A DNA stretch of 21,230 nt, taken from Collinsella sp. (GTDB taxonomy: Bacteria; Actinomycetota; Coriobacteriia; Coriobacteriales; Coriobacteriaceae). Of the stretch, positions 14,825 to 21,230 are shown in pieces (the first letter of the stretch is position 1; each line of letters starts with the position of its first letter). The notes under the pieces were generated by a model that was given only the letters and a program-made list of their open reading frames with translations, ran no database searches and was not told where the DNA came from. The translations under genes were made by a program, and so were the position numbers. The DNA lies in contig JAHYYL010000038.1 of NCBI GenBank assembly GCA_019424965.1, positions 1-21,230 on the forward strand. Direction: 5' to 3'.

Positions 14825-15760
14825 ATGGAAAGCCGCAAGCCGTATCTCGCCACCCTACCCGGACTCATCCTGGGCTGCCTTGTTTGTTGCGCGCTCTGGG
14901 GGTCGGCTTTCCCCTGCATCAAAATCGGCTATGCGCTCTTTGGCATCCCCGCGCACGATAACGCCTCGCAGCTGCTCTTCGCGGGTCTGCGCTTCACCCT
15001 TGCCGGCGCCCTGGTTGTCGTTGGGATGAGTGCGGCCCAACGCCGCCCCCTCATTCCGCAGGCTCGCGACATCAAGCCCATCTTTGTCTTGTCGCTCTTC
15101 CAGACTATCGGGCAGTACTTCTTTTTCTATCTGGGCCTCTCGCGCGCCAGCGCCATGTCGAGCTCCATCATCGAGGCCAGCGCCAACTTCCTCGCAATCC
15201 TCTTTGCCGCCCTGGCATTTCACACCGAGAAGCTCGATACGGCCAAGGTGCTTGGCTGTGCGCTGGGCTTTGCCGGCGTCGCGCTCGTCAACCTCTCGGG
15301 CGCAGATGGCACCTTTGGCTTCAGGCTCGATGGCGAGGGCTTTATCCTAGCCTCCACTGTCGCGGGTGCTCTTTCGACCTGCCTGATCGGCATCTTCTCG
15401 CGCAAGCACGACGGCGTCTTGCTTGCCGGGTGGCAGTTCTTGGTCGGCGGACTGGTCCTCACCGCCATCGGCTTTTTGATGGGCGGCGCGCTCTCCCCCA
15501 CTGAAATCGCCCCCGCCATCGCGCTCATTATCTATATGGCACTCATTTCCGCCGTCGCGTACTCGCTATGGTCGCGTCTGCTTGCCGTCAACCCCGTCAG
15601 CCGTGTGTCGGTCTTTGGCTTTATGAATCCAGTCTTTGGCGTACTGTTAAGCGCGCTGCTGCTCGGCGAGGGCGCTGGCACGAGCCCTGTGACCGTACTT
15701 GTTGCCCTGCTGTTGGTCTGCGGCGGCATCATCATCGTCAACAGGCCCAAAAAGGCCTAA
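14825..15760 (+). CDS. EamA/DMT-family membrane transporter
   Basis: This is a 311-residue inner-membrane protein of the drug/metabolite transporter superfamily, with about ten hydrophobic segments in two EamA repeats. Features include CCALWGSAFPCIKIGY in the first helix, LRFTLAGALVVVG, FYLGLSRASAMSSSIIEAS with LAILFAALAFHTEK (end of repeat 1), and in repeat 2 VSRVSVFGFMNPVFGVLLSALLLGE near the C-terminus. The ATG at 14825 follows AGGAAGG; an in-frame start at 14783 would lie inside the terminator and is rejected. Substrates of this family range from amino acids to metabolites, and nothing nearby indicates which applies. Transcription may begin past or read through the purL terminator. Confidence 0.88.
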   Translation: MESRKPYLATLPGLILGCLVCCALWGSAFPCIKIGYALFGIPAHDNASQLLFAGLRFTLAGALVVVGMSAAQRRPLIPQARDIKPIFVLSLFQTIGQYFFFYLGLSRASAMSSSIIEASANFLAILFAALAFHTEKLDTAKVLGCALGFAGVALVNLSGADGTFGFRLDGEGFILASTVAGALSTCLIGIFSRKHDGVLLAGWQFLVGGLVLTAIGFLMGGALSPTEIAPAIALIIYMALISAVAYSLWSRLLAVNPVSRVSVFGFMNPVFGVLLSALLLGEGAGTSPVTVLVALLLVCGGIIIVNRPKKA

Positions 15761-15837
15761 TGAACTGCCCTTATTTAGCAGAGCGGATTCACATACTTTA
15801 GTTTAATGGAGTACATCGGAGAGCCGAGGGCCGCCAC

Positions 15838-15860
15838 GCACGCCAGCGTGTGCCCCTTTT
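15838..15860 (+). terminator. probable terminator of the EamA gene
   Basis: GCACGC (15838-15843) pairs with GTGTGC (15848-15853), including one G·U pair that exists only in plus-strand RNA, and is followed by CCCCTTTT just past the stem. It lies 77 bases past the EamA stop, at the edge of the convergent GGDEF gene. Confidence 0.5.
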
Positions 15861-15861
15861 C

Positions 15862-17013
15862 CTAGCGTATCTGAACGCCGGCTTTCTTCTTCTCGCGCTT
15901 TACGCGGTAGAGCTCCGCGTCGGCAGCACGAAGCAAGTCTTGCCAGGTATCGACGCCATCACCAACCCGTGCGTAGCCGATGGACATCCGCAACAGATAC
16001 GGAACCTCGGCGCGCGCGAGCTCATCGTTGATTGTCGCGCACAGATGCATGATATCCTGTTCCGCCACTGCCTTTTGGAGCACCACGAACTCATCGCCAC
16101 CATAACGTGCGATAAAGCCGCCAGACGCCGAGCAGACTTCTTTGAGCGCAGCGGATATGACCTGAAGAGCGTGGTCGCCCTCCACATGCCCATAACGATC
16201 GTTAATCTGCTTAAAGCCGTCGGCGTCCATCATAAGCAGATATACATCTTCGGCCTGATCCACATTTGAGAAGAGCGACAGCATATAGGTCTCAAAACGG
16301 TTGCGATTGTTAAGTCCAGTCAACGGGTCGGTCGAGATGAGCTGCTCCTGGTAGATGATGTAGAGCAGCAACATGCTAATCATTATGCCGACACAAAGGC
16401 CGGGCACCGAGTATACGACCTGAAAGGTACCGCCCACCAGGGCCGGAATGGCGAAAAATGCCAAGGTTCGATAGATGGCCTTCGTCTGCAGGCTCTCGAC
16501 CCTGCGAGATTGCACAAATGCATGCAGGGACGTATGTATAACGTAACAGTAGCTGACGATGGGCTGGATCATATAGGCAAAGCCGCGACGATACACGCCC
16601 TGCGAATCGATATAGAACAGGGCGTGCGTCCAGTAACTGGTAAACGCCAGCACGACCACCAGAGCCGTAGGCAACGCTACAAGCACCACCCTATAGCGCG
16701 AGGTCAAAAGGCGAGAACCCTGCACCGTCTCGGAATAGATAAACCAAATGAGACACGCGATAGCAAAGAGCGAAAACGAAACCGCGTTGGAAATCCAGTT
16801 GGCAGCAATGCCCAACGTGCCGTCCACACCGTCCGAAAGCGTCCAGATCATATCGAATAATATGTACGCGGCAGAGGTGTAGCCAAGCATGCTAAACAAT
16901 AGCTGCTGGGTGCTCGAGAACAAGGAGCGACGACTTCGCACGGCAAGCCCGATAAGAACAATCATGCATAGCACGAATATCTCAATCTTGAGTGCCTTAA
17001 CCACTAGCGCCAT
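15862..17013 (-). CDS. membrane GGDEF protein, probable diguanylate cyclase
   Basis: This protein probably makes cyclic di-GMP from two GTP. It has 383 residues from the ATG at 17013. A TTG at 17046 or a GTG at 17004 (nine bases past GAAGGG) are possible alternative starts. The first ~220 residues form about six to seven membrane segments with no recognised sensor motif. The GGDEF domain runs from DPLTGLNNRNRF (about 229) to the end, with MMDADGFKQINDRYGH and an intact GGDEF at 305-309. No EAL or HD-GYP domain is present. The usual inhibitory RxxD site just before GGDEF is absent (GGFIARYGGDEF), so feedback control by product is not expected at that site. Confidence 0.9.
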   Translation of the reverse strand: MALVVKALKIEIFVLCMIVLIGLAVRSRRSLFSSTQQLLFSMLGYTSAAYILFDMIWTLSDGVDGTLGIAANWISNAVSFSLFAIACLIWFIYSETVQGSRLLTSRYRVVLVALPTALVVVLAFTSYWTHALFYIDSQGVYRRGFAYMIQPIVSYCYVIHTSLHAFVQSRRVESLQTKAIYRTLAFFAIPALVGGTFQVVYSVPGLCVGIMISMLLLYIIYQEQLISTDPLTGLNNRNRFETYMLSLFSNVDQAEDVYLLMMDADGFKQINDRYGHVEGDHALQVISAALKEVCSASGGFIARYGGDEFVVLQKAVAEQDIMHLCATINDELARAEVPYLLRMSIGYARVGDGVDTWQDLLRAADAELYRVKREKKKAGVQIR

Positions 17014-17067
17014 CCCTTCAATACCCAAGTGGTCAGAATCGCCCAATTCGAATCAGGGCAATAAACA

Positions 17068-17094
17068 CCCCTTTACTCCGCAGGGGTAAAGGGG
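17068..17094. other. strong palindrome upstream of the GGDEF gene
   Basis: CCCCTTTAC (17068-17076) pairs with GTAAAGGGG (17086-17094), and the inner bases extend it to 12 pairs with a three-base loop if one T·G pair is allowed. It lies 54 bases before the GGDEF ATG. It could be an operator, part of that gene's leader, or a second terminator for kdgT read-through. Confidence 0.5.
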
Positions 17095-17105
17095 ATAATA
17101 GCAGA

Positions 17106-17145
17106 GCGCCCGAACATCACTGCAAAACAGTTTCTGTTCGGGCGC
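17106..17145 (-). terminator. probable terminator of kdgT
   Basis: GCGCCCGAACA (17106-17116) pairs perfectly with TGTTCGGGCGC (17135-17145), with a nested ACTG/CAGT stem inside. It starts 49 bases past the kdgT stop on the minus strand. There is only a weak T-rich stretch after it, so termination strength is uncertain. Confidence 0.65.
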
Positions 17146-17194
17146 CCATACGGCGCGAATTGCACACGCCGGCATCATTGATGGGTATCGATTG

Positions 17195-18217
17195 CTACTC
17201 GCCATCGATGTCAGTCGCGACGGCCTCCTCTATGGCCTCGACACCGACAGGCGACAGATCCTCCTTGCCTTGGCAGAACTTCTTGTCGACCCAGCCAGTC
17301 AGAATCGGAGCCATGATCGCCGTGATGATAACGGCGGTGGCGATCTGCGCATACGCGGTGGGCGCAAGCTCGGCATAGCGCGGCGCGACCTCAGCAAGAG
17401 CAACCGGCGTGGTCATAGCCGTGCCGGCGATGGTGGAGCAAGCAACGGCGGCCTTGCCGTTACCACCGCACAGGCGCTCGAACGCAAAGGTGATGGGACC
17501 GACGACAAACAGCGTGACAAGGCCCAGCAAGATGCCGGAAATACCGCCGGTGATAAAGCTCGACAGGTTCATGGACGCACCGAGCTGAAAGCCGATAACG
17601 GCGATCGCGGGATTGGCGCCGGGGACCAGCAGGTTCTTGATAAACGGGAACAAGTTGCCCAGGACCATGCCGATAACAAGCGGCAAGATGGATCCGATGA
17701 TGGTGCCGACGGGGATGTTGGCGAGACCCGAAACGCCCAGGATGATCATGGTGACGGCAGGGCCGGCCGTAAAGAACAGGATACCCACGGCGCCTTGCTC
17801 GGACTCATCGCCGAACTCGCCCATGATACCCGTATAGAGCGCCATGTTGCAAAACGTAATGCCGCCGATGATAGACACGGAGCTCAGACCCAGGAAGTTG
17901 TCGTTAAAGAAATATGCCACGCCCAGGCCGAGAGCCGCTGCGACGACCAGCTTGGGGATCAGCACAACGATACCGGTCTTGATGGCACCCGGCGTGGACT
18001 TAAAGCTGATGCCGGCGCCCACAAACAGCAGGATCGCGGCGACGATGGTATTGGAGCCACCGCGGCAGGCAGCCGTAAAGAAGCCGCCGATCTCAAAACC
18101 CTGCGGGCAGAAGGTGTTGAGCAAAAGACCGACGATCATCGGATAGATCATGATGTCGCCCGGGATGCGCGGGACCTTGAATTTCTTTTGCTCGTTGGCG
18201 GTCGCTTCCTGTGCCAT
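17195..18217 (-). CDS. kdgT: 2-keto-3-deoxygluconate permease (KdgT family)
   Basis: This is an inner-membrane proton symporter of the KdgT family, which imports 2-keto-3-deoxygluconate from pectin or uronate breakdown. It has 340 residues from the ATG at 18217, which follows a G-run (ATGGGGGTTTC); an in-frame codon at 18247 lacks such a site. About ten membrane segments are seen. Family features: KVPRIPGDIMIYPMIVGLLLNTFCP at the start, a GAGISFK motif, GGITFCNMALYTGIMGEFGD in the middle, TAGPAVTMIILGVSGLA, and ACSTIAGTAMTTPVALAEVAP near the C-terminus. No KDG kinase, aldolase or uronate gene lies next to it, so the true substrate may be another sugar acid. Confidence 0.9.
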   Translation of the reverse strand: MAQEATANEQKKFKVPRIPGDIMIYPMIVGLLLNTFCPQGFEIGGFFTAACRGGSNTIVAAILLFVGAGISFKSTPGAIKTGIVVLIPKLVVAAALGLGVAYFFNDNFLGLSSVSIIGGITFCNMALYTGIMGEFGDESEQGAVGILFFTAGPAVTMIILGVSGLANIPVGTIIGSILPLVIGMVLGNLFPFIKNLLVPGANPAIAVIGFQLGASMNLSSFITGGISGILLGLVTLFVVGPITFAFERLCGGNGKAAVACSTIAGTAMTTPVALAEVAPRYAELAPTAYAQIATAVIITAIMAPILTGWVDKKFCQGKEDLSPVGVEAIEEAVATDIDGE

Positions 18218-18260
18218 GAAACCCCCATTTCCGCTGACGGGGTACAAAAGCCCACGTCAC

Positions 18261-18278
18261 ACTTTGCTACAGTAAAGT
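18261..18278. promoter_or_regulatory. operator-like palindrome upstream of kdgT
   Basis: ACTTTGCTACAGTAAAGT is an 18-base palindrome with one mismatched pair, 44 bases before the kdgT ATG. ACTTT, CAG and TAAAG recur in ACTTTATGCAGTAAAG upstream of livJ1 (5115-5130). A promoter must lie in this spacer, but no clear -35/-10 pair was found. Confidence 0.4.
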
Positions 18279-18336
18279 TTGACCATGGTACCAGAAGAAA
18301 TAGACCAGCTCGGTGAGAAATTCGATTCGTTGGACA

Positions 18337-18355
18337 GGGGCGCTAAACGTGCCCC
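18337..18355 (-). terminator. possible terminator hairpin after azlD
   Basis: GGGGC (18337-18341) pairs with GCCCC (18351-18355), extendable by two inner pairs. It starts five bases past the azlD stop. No T-run follows, so the call is weak. Confidence 0.35.
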
Positions 18356-18359
18356 GCTC

Positions 18360-18683
18360 TTATATGAGGCTCAAAACGATATAGAACACGATGCCCGAAA
18401 CACAGCACCACAGCATCGATTTTGTCTTGACCGCCACGGCCACGACGCCGGCAGCCGCAATCCAGGGAACCAAGGCAGGCCAGGGTCCCGCGTCGAACGC
18501 GCCGGGGCTCACCAAGTCGTTGGCGACCAGCGCGGCAAAGGCAGCGGGCGGGATATAACCCAGGGCCTCGGTAATGCGGGGCGACAGCGTTCTCCCGCGC
18601 AAGGCAAACGCCGGCGCGATGCGAAAGAACGCGATAGCAGCCCACGACAACAGCCACAGAACCAAGAACTCGTTAACGGGCAT
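18360..18683 (-). CDS. azlD: AzlD-family branched-chain amino acid transport subunit
   Basis: This is the small membrane partner of AzlC; AzlCD-type pairs (YgaZH in Escherichia, BrnFE in Corynebacterium) export branched-chain amino acids. It has 107 residues from the ATG at 18683, which follows AGAGG at good spacing; the GTG at 18692 touches the ribosome site and is unlikely. About four hydrophobic segments are seen, with FFRIAPAFALRGRTLSP, a family-like YIPPAAFAALVANDL, and a hydrophobic C-terminal end. The start overlaps the 3' end of azlC by 11 bases, so the two are translationally coupled. Confidence 0.9.
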   Translation of the reverse strand: MPVNEFLVLWLLSWAAIAFFRIAPAFALRGRTLSPRITEALGYIPPAAFAALVANDLVSPGAFDAGPWPALVPWIAAAGVVAVAVKTKSMLWCCVSGIVFYIVLSLI

Positions 18684-19365
18684 CGCGGGCACCTCTTCCG
18701 TCTAATACAGCATCGCACGCCAGCGCAATGGCAATGCCGACCACGACGCTTGCCAGCACGGCAATATTCGTGAGGCCCAAGAACTTGCATACGGCGACGG
18801 ACACCGCGCCCGAAACCGCCGCGACAACGTTGCCGCGCGACAGCCGCTGCGAAAAGAGTAGACAGATAAAGAGCGACGTGCAGACGAAACTCGCAATAGC
18901 GGTGGGAACATCGACAACGGCACCGACGATGGCACCCATCGTGCACGAAGCGCCCCATGTCGCGATGAGGATCACGTTGAGCACGAAGGATTCGCGCGGG
19001 CCCCAATCCTCCCCCTCAACCAGCTTGGCAAGCGAGATGCCGTATGCCTCCTCGGTGAGCGTCGCGGCAACAGCCAGCGTCTGACGCTTCGAGGCGCCCG
19101 CCAGATGGGGTGCGATCGATGCCGAGTAAAGAGCGAAGCGCGAGGAGATGGCGGCGACGCTCGCGATAATCGAAGGTGCCGGTACGCCCGCCAGCCAAAG
19201 ATTGCAGATCATAAACTGGCCGCTGCCCGTCACAAACGTGCTGCTCAGAGCAAAGACCATCCAGGGCTCCATTCCCGTCTGCCCCATGATCATTCCGCAC
19301 GGCGCGCCTATTGCAACATAGGTAAGCATCACTGGCCAGACGATTTTAAAGATCCTAGGGACCAT
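18673..19365 (-). CDS. azlC: AzlC-family branched-chain amino acid exporter, large subunit
   Basis: This is the main membrane subunit of an AzlCD exporter, expected to expel Leu, Ile, Val or methionine when in excess. It has 230 residues from the ATG at 19365, which follows GGGAG. An in-frame TTG at 19434 with AGGTGA before it would add 23 residues, but that codon lies inside the arm of an inverted repeat, so the inner start is preferred. Six to seven membrane segments are seen. Family features: FVTGSGQFMICNLWLAG (the AzlC G-x-x-Q-F segment), ISSRFALYSASIAPHL, and TLTEEAYGISL in the middle. azlC precedes and overlaps azlD. The same window carries the opposing LIV importer. Confidence 0.9.
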   Translation of the reverse strand: MVPRIFKIVWPVMLTYVAIGAPCGMIMGQTGMEPWMVFALSSTFVTGSGQFMICNLWLAGVPAPSIIASVAAISSRFALYSASIAPHLAGASKRQTLAVAATLTEEAYGISLAKLVEGEDWGPRESFVLNVILIATWGASCTMGAIVGAVVDVPTAIASFVCTSLFICLLFSQRLSRGNVVAAVSGAVSVAVCKFLGLTNIAVLASVVVGIAIALACDAVLDGRGARDAR

Positions 19366-19424
19366 GCCACTCCCATTCTGGTAAGTCGTCTGCAGCGCGC
19401 CTTGCAACGCAGCAGAAATATCAA

Positions 19425-19460
19425 CCGGTGGCAATAAAGTTCACCTACAATTGCCACCGG
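19425..19460. promoter_or_regulatory. perfect 11-bp inverted repeat in the azlC-HD divergent spacer (likely operator)
   Basis: CCGGTGGCAAT (19425-19435) and ATTGCCACCGG (19450-19460) are exact reverse complements separated by 14 bases. The element lies 60 bases before the azlC ATG and 31 before the HD gene ATG. A TACAAT -10-like hexamer (19446-19451) for the HD gene overlaps its right half. There is no T-run next to it, and the genes diverge, so a regulator-binding site is likelier than a terminator. Confidence 0.6.
19446..19451 (+). promoter_or_regulatory. possible -10 element of the HD-domain gene
   Basis: TACAAT matches the consensus at five of six bases, about 40 bases before the ATG at 19492. 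It overlaps the right arm of the inverted repeat. No strong -35 is visible at 17 bases, which would fit an activated promoter. Confidence 0.4.
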
Positions 19461-19491
19461 ATCGAAAGACACAACTTTTTAGGAAGTCATT

Positions 19492-20304
19492 ATGACAGCT
19501 ATCGATCGAGACCGGGCGCGCGCGGCCTTCAAAAGCTACACCGATGCCTACGACGCCACTAACCCACGCATCGCGCTCAAAATCGAGCATACGTACCACG
19601 TGGCCGAGGCATGCGATGCCGTAGCGCGCGAGCAGGGCTGGTCGTCAGAAGATATTGACCTGGCATGGCTTTGCGGCCTGCTACACGATATGGGCCGCTT
19701 TGAGCAGTTGCGGCGCTGGGACACCTTTAAGGACGCCGAGAGCATGAGCCATGCAGCGCTGGGCATCGAGGTCCTCTTTGGCGAGAATCCCGCCGATGCA
19801 CCCGCCGTAACGAGCATCCGCGACTTTATCGATGACCCGGCAGAGGACGAACTGATCCGCGCGAGCATCGCCCACCACAGTGATTTTCGCCTGCCCACGG
19901 AACTCGACACCCGTACACGGAGCTTCTGCGAGATCGTGCGCGATGGCGACAAGATCGACATTATGCGCACCATCGCCGACAGCACCGTCGACACCATCCT
20001 CAAGGTGGATGAGGACACGTTTCTCGCCAGCCACTTCTCGACACCGGCGCTTACCGCCTTTGACGAGCACCGCTGCGTCGCACGCGATGAGCGCGATGAG
20101 CCCGCAGACTACCTGGTGGGACTCATCTGCTTTATGTTTGAGCTCGTCTATCCAGCGAGCCGCGCGCTGGCGCGCAAACAGGGCGATATCCACCGCCTGC
20201 TCGACGCGCCCTTTGGCATTACGCGGCCCTTTACCGACCCCGCCACGCAGGCAACCTGGAGCCGCCTAAAGGACGAGATGCGCGACTGGCTGACGCGCGC
20301 TTAG
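19492..20304 (+). CDS. HD-domain metal-dependent hydrolase, function unknown
   Basis: This is a 270-residue soluble protein with an HD phosphohydrolase fold. The metal-site residues appear as His36 in HTYHV, the His65-Asp66 doublet in LLHDMGRFEQ and Asp153 in DGDKID, with another histidine pair in IAHHSDF (128-129). The C-terminal 90 residues are helical and contain no second recognised domain. Family members hydrolyse nucleotides or phosphoesters, or remain uncharacterised, and the substrate here cannot be read. AGGAAG lies five bases before the ATG. It is divergent from azlC across an inverted repeat, which hints at shared control. Its TAG (20302-20304) overlaps the stop codon of the convergent etfA, with no terminator between them. 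Confidence 0.85.
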   Translation: MTAIDRDRARAAFKSYTDAYDATNPRIALKIEHTYHVAEACDAVAREQGWSSEDIDLAWLCGLLHDMGRFEQLRRWDTFKDAESMSHAALGIEVLFGENPADAPAVTSIRDFIDDPAEDELIRASIAHHSDFRLPTELDTRTRSFCEIVRDGDKIDIMRTIADSTVDTILKVDEDTFLASHFSTPALTAFDEHRCVARDERDEPADYLVGLICFMFELVYPASRALARKQGDIHRLLDAPFGITRPFTDPATQATWSRLKDEMRDWLTRA

Positions 20305-21230
20305 CGCTCAAGCTGAGCCAGCAGCTCCTCAACGATCTCAACGGCATCGCCGACGACCTTGTACTGGGCGGCACCAAAGATGGGGGCATCCGGGTCCTCA
20401 TTGATGGCGACAATGCACTCCGCCCCACCGATGCCGGCGAGATGCTGGATAGCGCCCGAGACACCGATGCTCACGAGGAGCTTGGGCGAGACCGATACAC
20501 CCGTCTGGCCAATTTGGTGGCGATACTCCAACCAGCCTGCCTCCACAATGGGACGCGTGCAACCAAGCTCGGCACCCAGGGCATCGGCGAGCTTTCGCAT
20601 CAGGGGCAGATTCTTCTTGGAGCCGATGCCGCGGCCCACCACGACCAGACGCTCGGCATCGGCAATTGAGGCCTGCTGTCCCCACTCCTCGGCGGGAATC
20701 GAGATCTCGACGCGGGCCTTAACGTCATCCGCAAGCACTACCTGGGTAATCGTGCCGGAGCGGCTATAGTCAAACTCGGGCGCCTTAAAGATGCCGGGGC
20801 GCACCGTTGCCATCTGAGGACGGTGGTTGGGGCAGATAATGGTGGCCATCAGGTTGCCGCCAAACGCCGGGCGCGTCTGCTGCAGCAGACCCGTCTCCGT
20901 ATCCATAGAAAGCACCGTGCAATCGGCCGTAAGACCCGTCTGCAAGCGCACGGCCACACCGGGCGCCAGCTCGCGACCAAAGGCGGTCGCGCCGTACAGA
21001 ATGGCCTCGGGCTTGCGCTCGGCTACCAAATCGCAGATCAAGCGAGCGTAGACCTCCGCGTCGTTCTGACGCAGGCGCTCGTCACGACAGACCAGAACTT
21101 CGTCCGCACCGGCGCAAATCAGATGCTCCAGGTCCCCGAGTGAGCCCTCGGGGCTCATGCCGACCAGTGCCACCAGACGGCAGCGGCGGGCATCGGCAAG
21201 CTCGCGCCCCTTGCCCATGAGCTCGAAGGC
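20301..21230 (-). CDS. etfA: electron transfer flavoprotein alpha subunit, 5' end outside window
   Basis: EtfA carries FAD and, paired with EtfB, moves electrons between acyl-CoA or other dehydrogenases and the respiratory or bifurcating chain. The frame stays open through the right edge: AFEL precedes MGKGRELAD, which matches the internal start of helix 1 in EtfA proteins, so the ATG at 21218 is not the real start. At least 309 residues are present. Landmarks are LYGATAFGRELAPGVAVRL, RPAFGGNLMATI, VVVGRGIGSKKNLPL, RPIVEAGWLEYRHQIGQTG and the FAD-binding SIGVSGAIQHLAGI with AINEDPDAPIF. etfB, normally upstream, should lie beyond the right edge. Whether it is bifurcating cannot be decided here. 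Confidence 0.93.
   Translation of the reverse strand, partial: AFELMGKGRELADARRCRLVALVGMSPEGSLGDLEHLICAGADEVLVCRDERLRQNDAEVYARLICDLVAERKPEAILYGATAFGRELAPGVAVRLQTGLTADCTVLSMDTETGLLQQTRPAFGGNLMATIICPNHRPQMATVRPGIFKAPEFDYSRSGTITQVVLADDVKARVEISIPAEEWGQQASIADAERLVVVGRGIGSKKNLPLMRKLADALGAELGCTRPIVEAGWLEYRHQIGQTGVSVSPKLLVSIGVSGAIQHLAGIGGAECIVAINEDPDAPIFGAAQYKVVGDAVEIVEELLAQLER

Noticed and set aside
19366..19434. The TTG at 19434 as the azlC start
   Set aside because: A GGGAG-preceded ATG at 19365 gives the usual AzlC length, and the TTG lies in an inverted-repeat arm. It stays possible, because AGGTGA precedes it.

Overview
The window is high-GC, densely coded bacterial chromosome. Gene content and style (Tat-type lipoprotein signals, a ~1250-residue single-chain PurL, G/C-rich codon third positions, strong Shine-Dalgarno sites) suggest an anaerobic actinobacterium of the Coriobacteriia, most likely Collinsella or a close relative. 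This is a judgement from the sequence and memory, not a database match. I see no rRNA, tRNA, CRISPR array, insertion sequence, integrase or attachment site, and no gene-free stretch longer than 300 bases.

Layout. (1) 1-83: the possible 3' end of an unidentified plus-strand gene, overlapping a perfect 12-bp hairpin. (2) 88-6388, minus strand: a complete branched-chain amino acid (LIV) ABC importer, transcribed livJ2, livJ1, livH, livM, livG, livF. It has two paralogous lipoprotein receptors, and an RNA hairpin separates livJ1 from the membrane and ATPase genes. (3) 6640-8947, plus strand: homoserine dehydrogenase with its own terminator, then a FabG-like short-chain dehydrogenase. (4) 9232-10794, minus strand: a CPA2-type cation:proton antiporter. 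Its 3' flank holds three tandem 62-bp hairpin-forming repeats and then a terminator. (5) 10979-15760, plus strand: purL, a strong terminator, and an EamA-family transporter. (6) 15862-19365, minus strand: a membrane GGDEF protein, the KdgT 2-keto-3-deoxygluconate permease, and the AzlC-AzlD branched-chain amino acid exporter pair. (7) 19492-20304, plus strand: an HD-domain hydrolase divergent from azlC across a perfect 11-bp inverted repeat. Its stop codon overlaps that of a convergent etfA, which runs off the right edge.

How the genes fit together. LIV uptake (liv), LIV efflux (azlCD), the aspartate-family branch enzyme Hom and the electron-transfer flavoprotein EtfA are consistent with an amino-acid-fermenting gut anaerobe. 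purL, kdgT and the antiporter are unlinked housekeeping or transport functions. No obviously new multi-gene system is visible. The most unusual signals are non-coding: the 62-bp hairpin array, the azlC/HD inverted repeat, the livJ-livH RNA stem, and a palindrome shared by the livJ1 and kdgT upstream regions.
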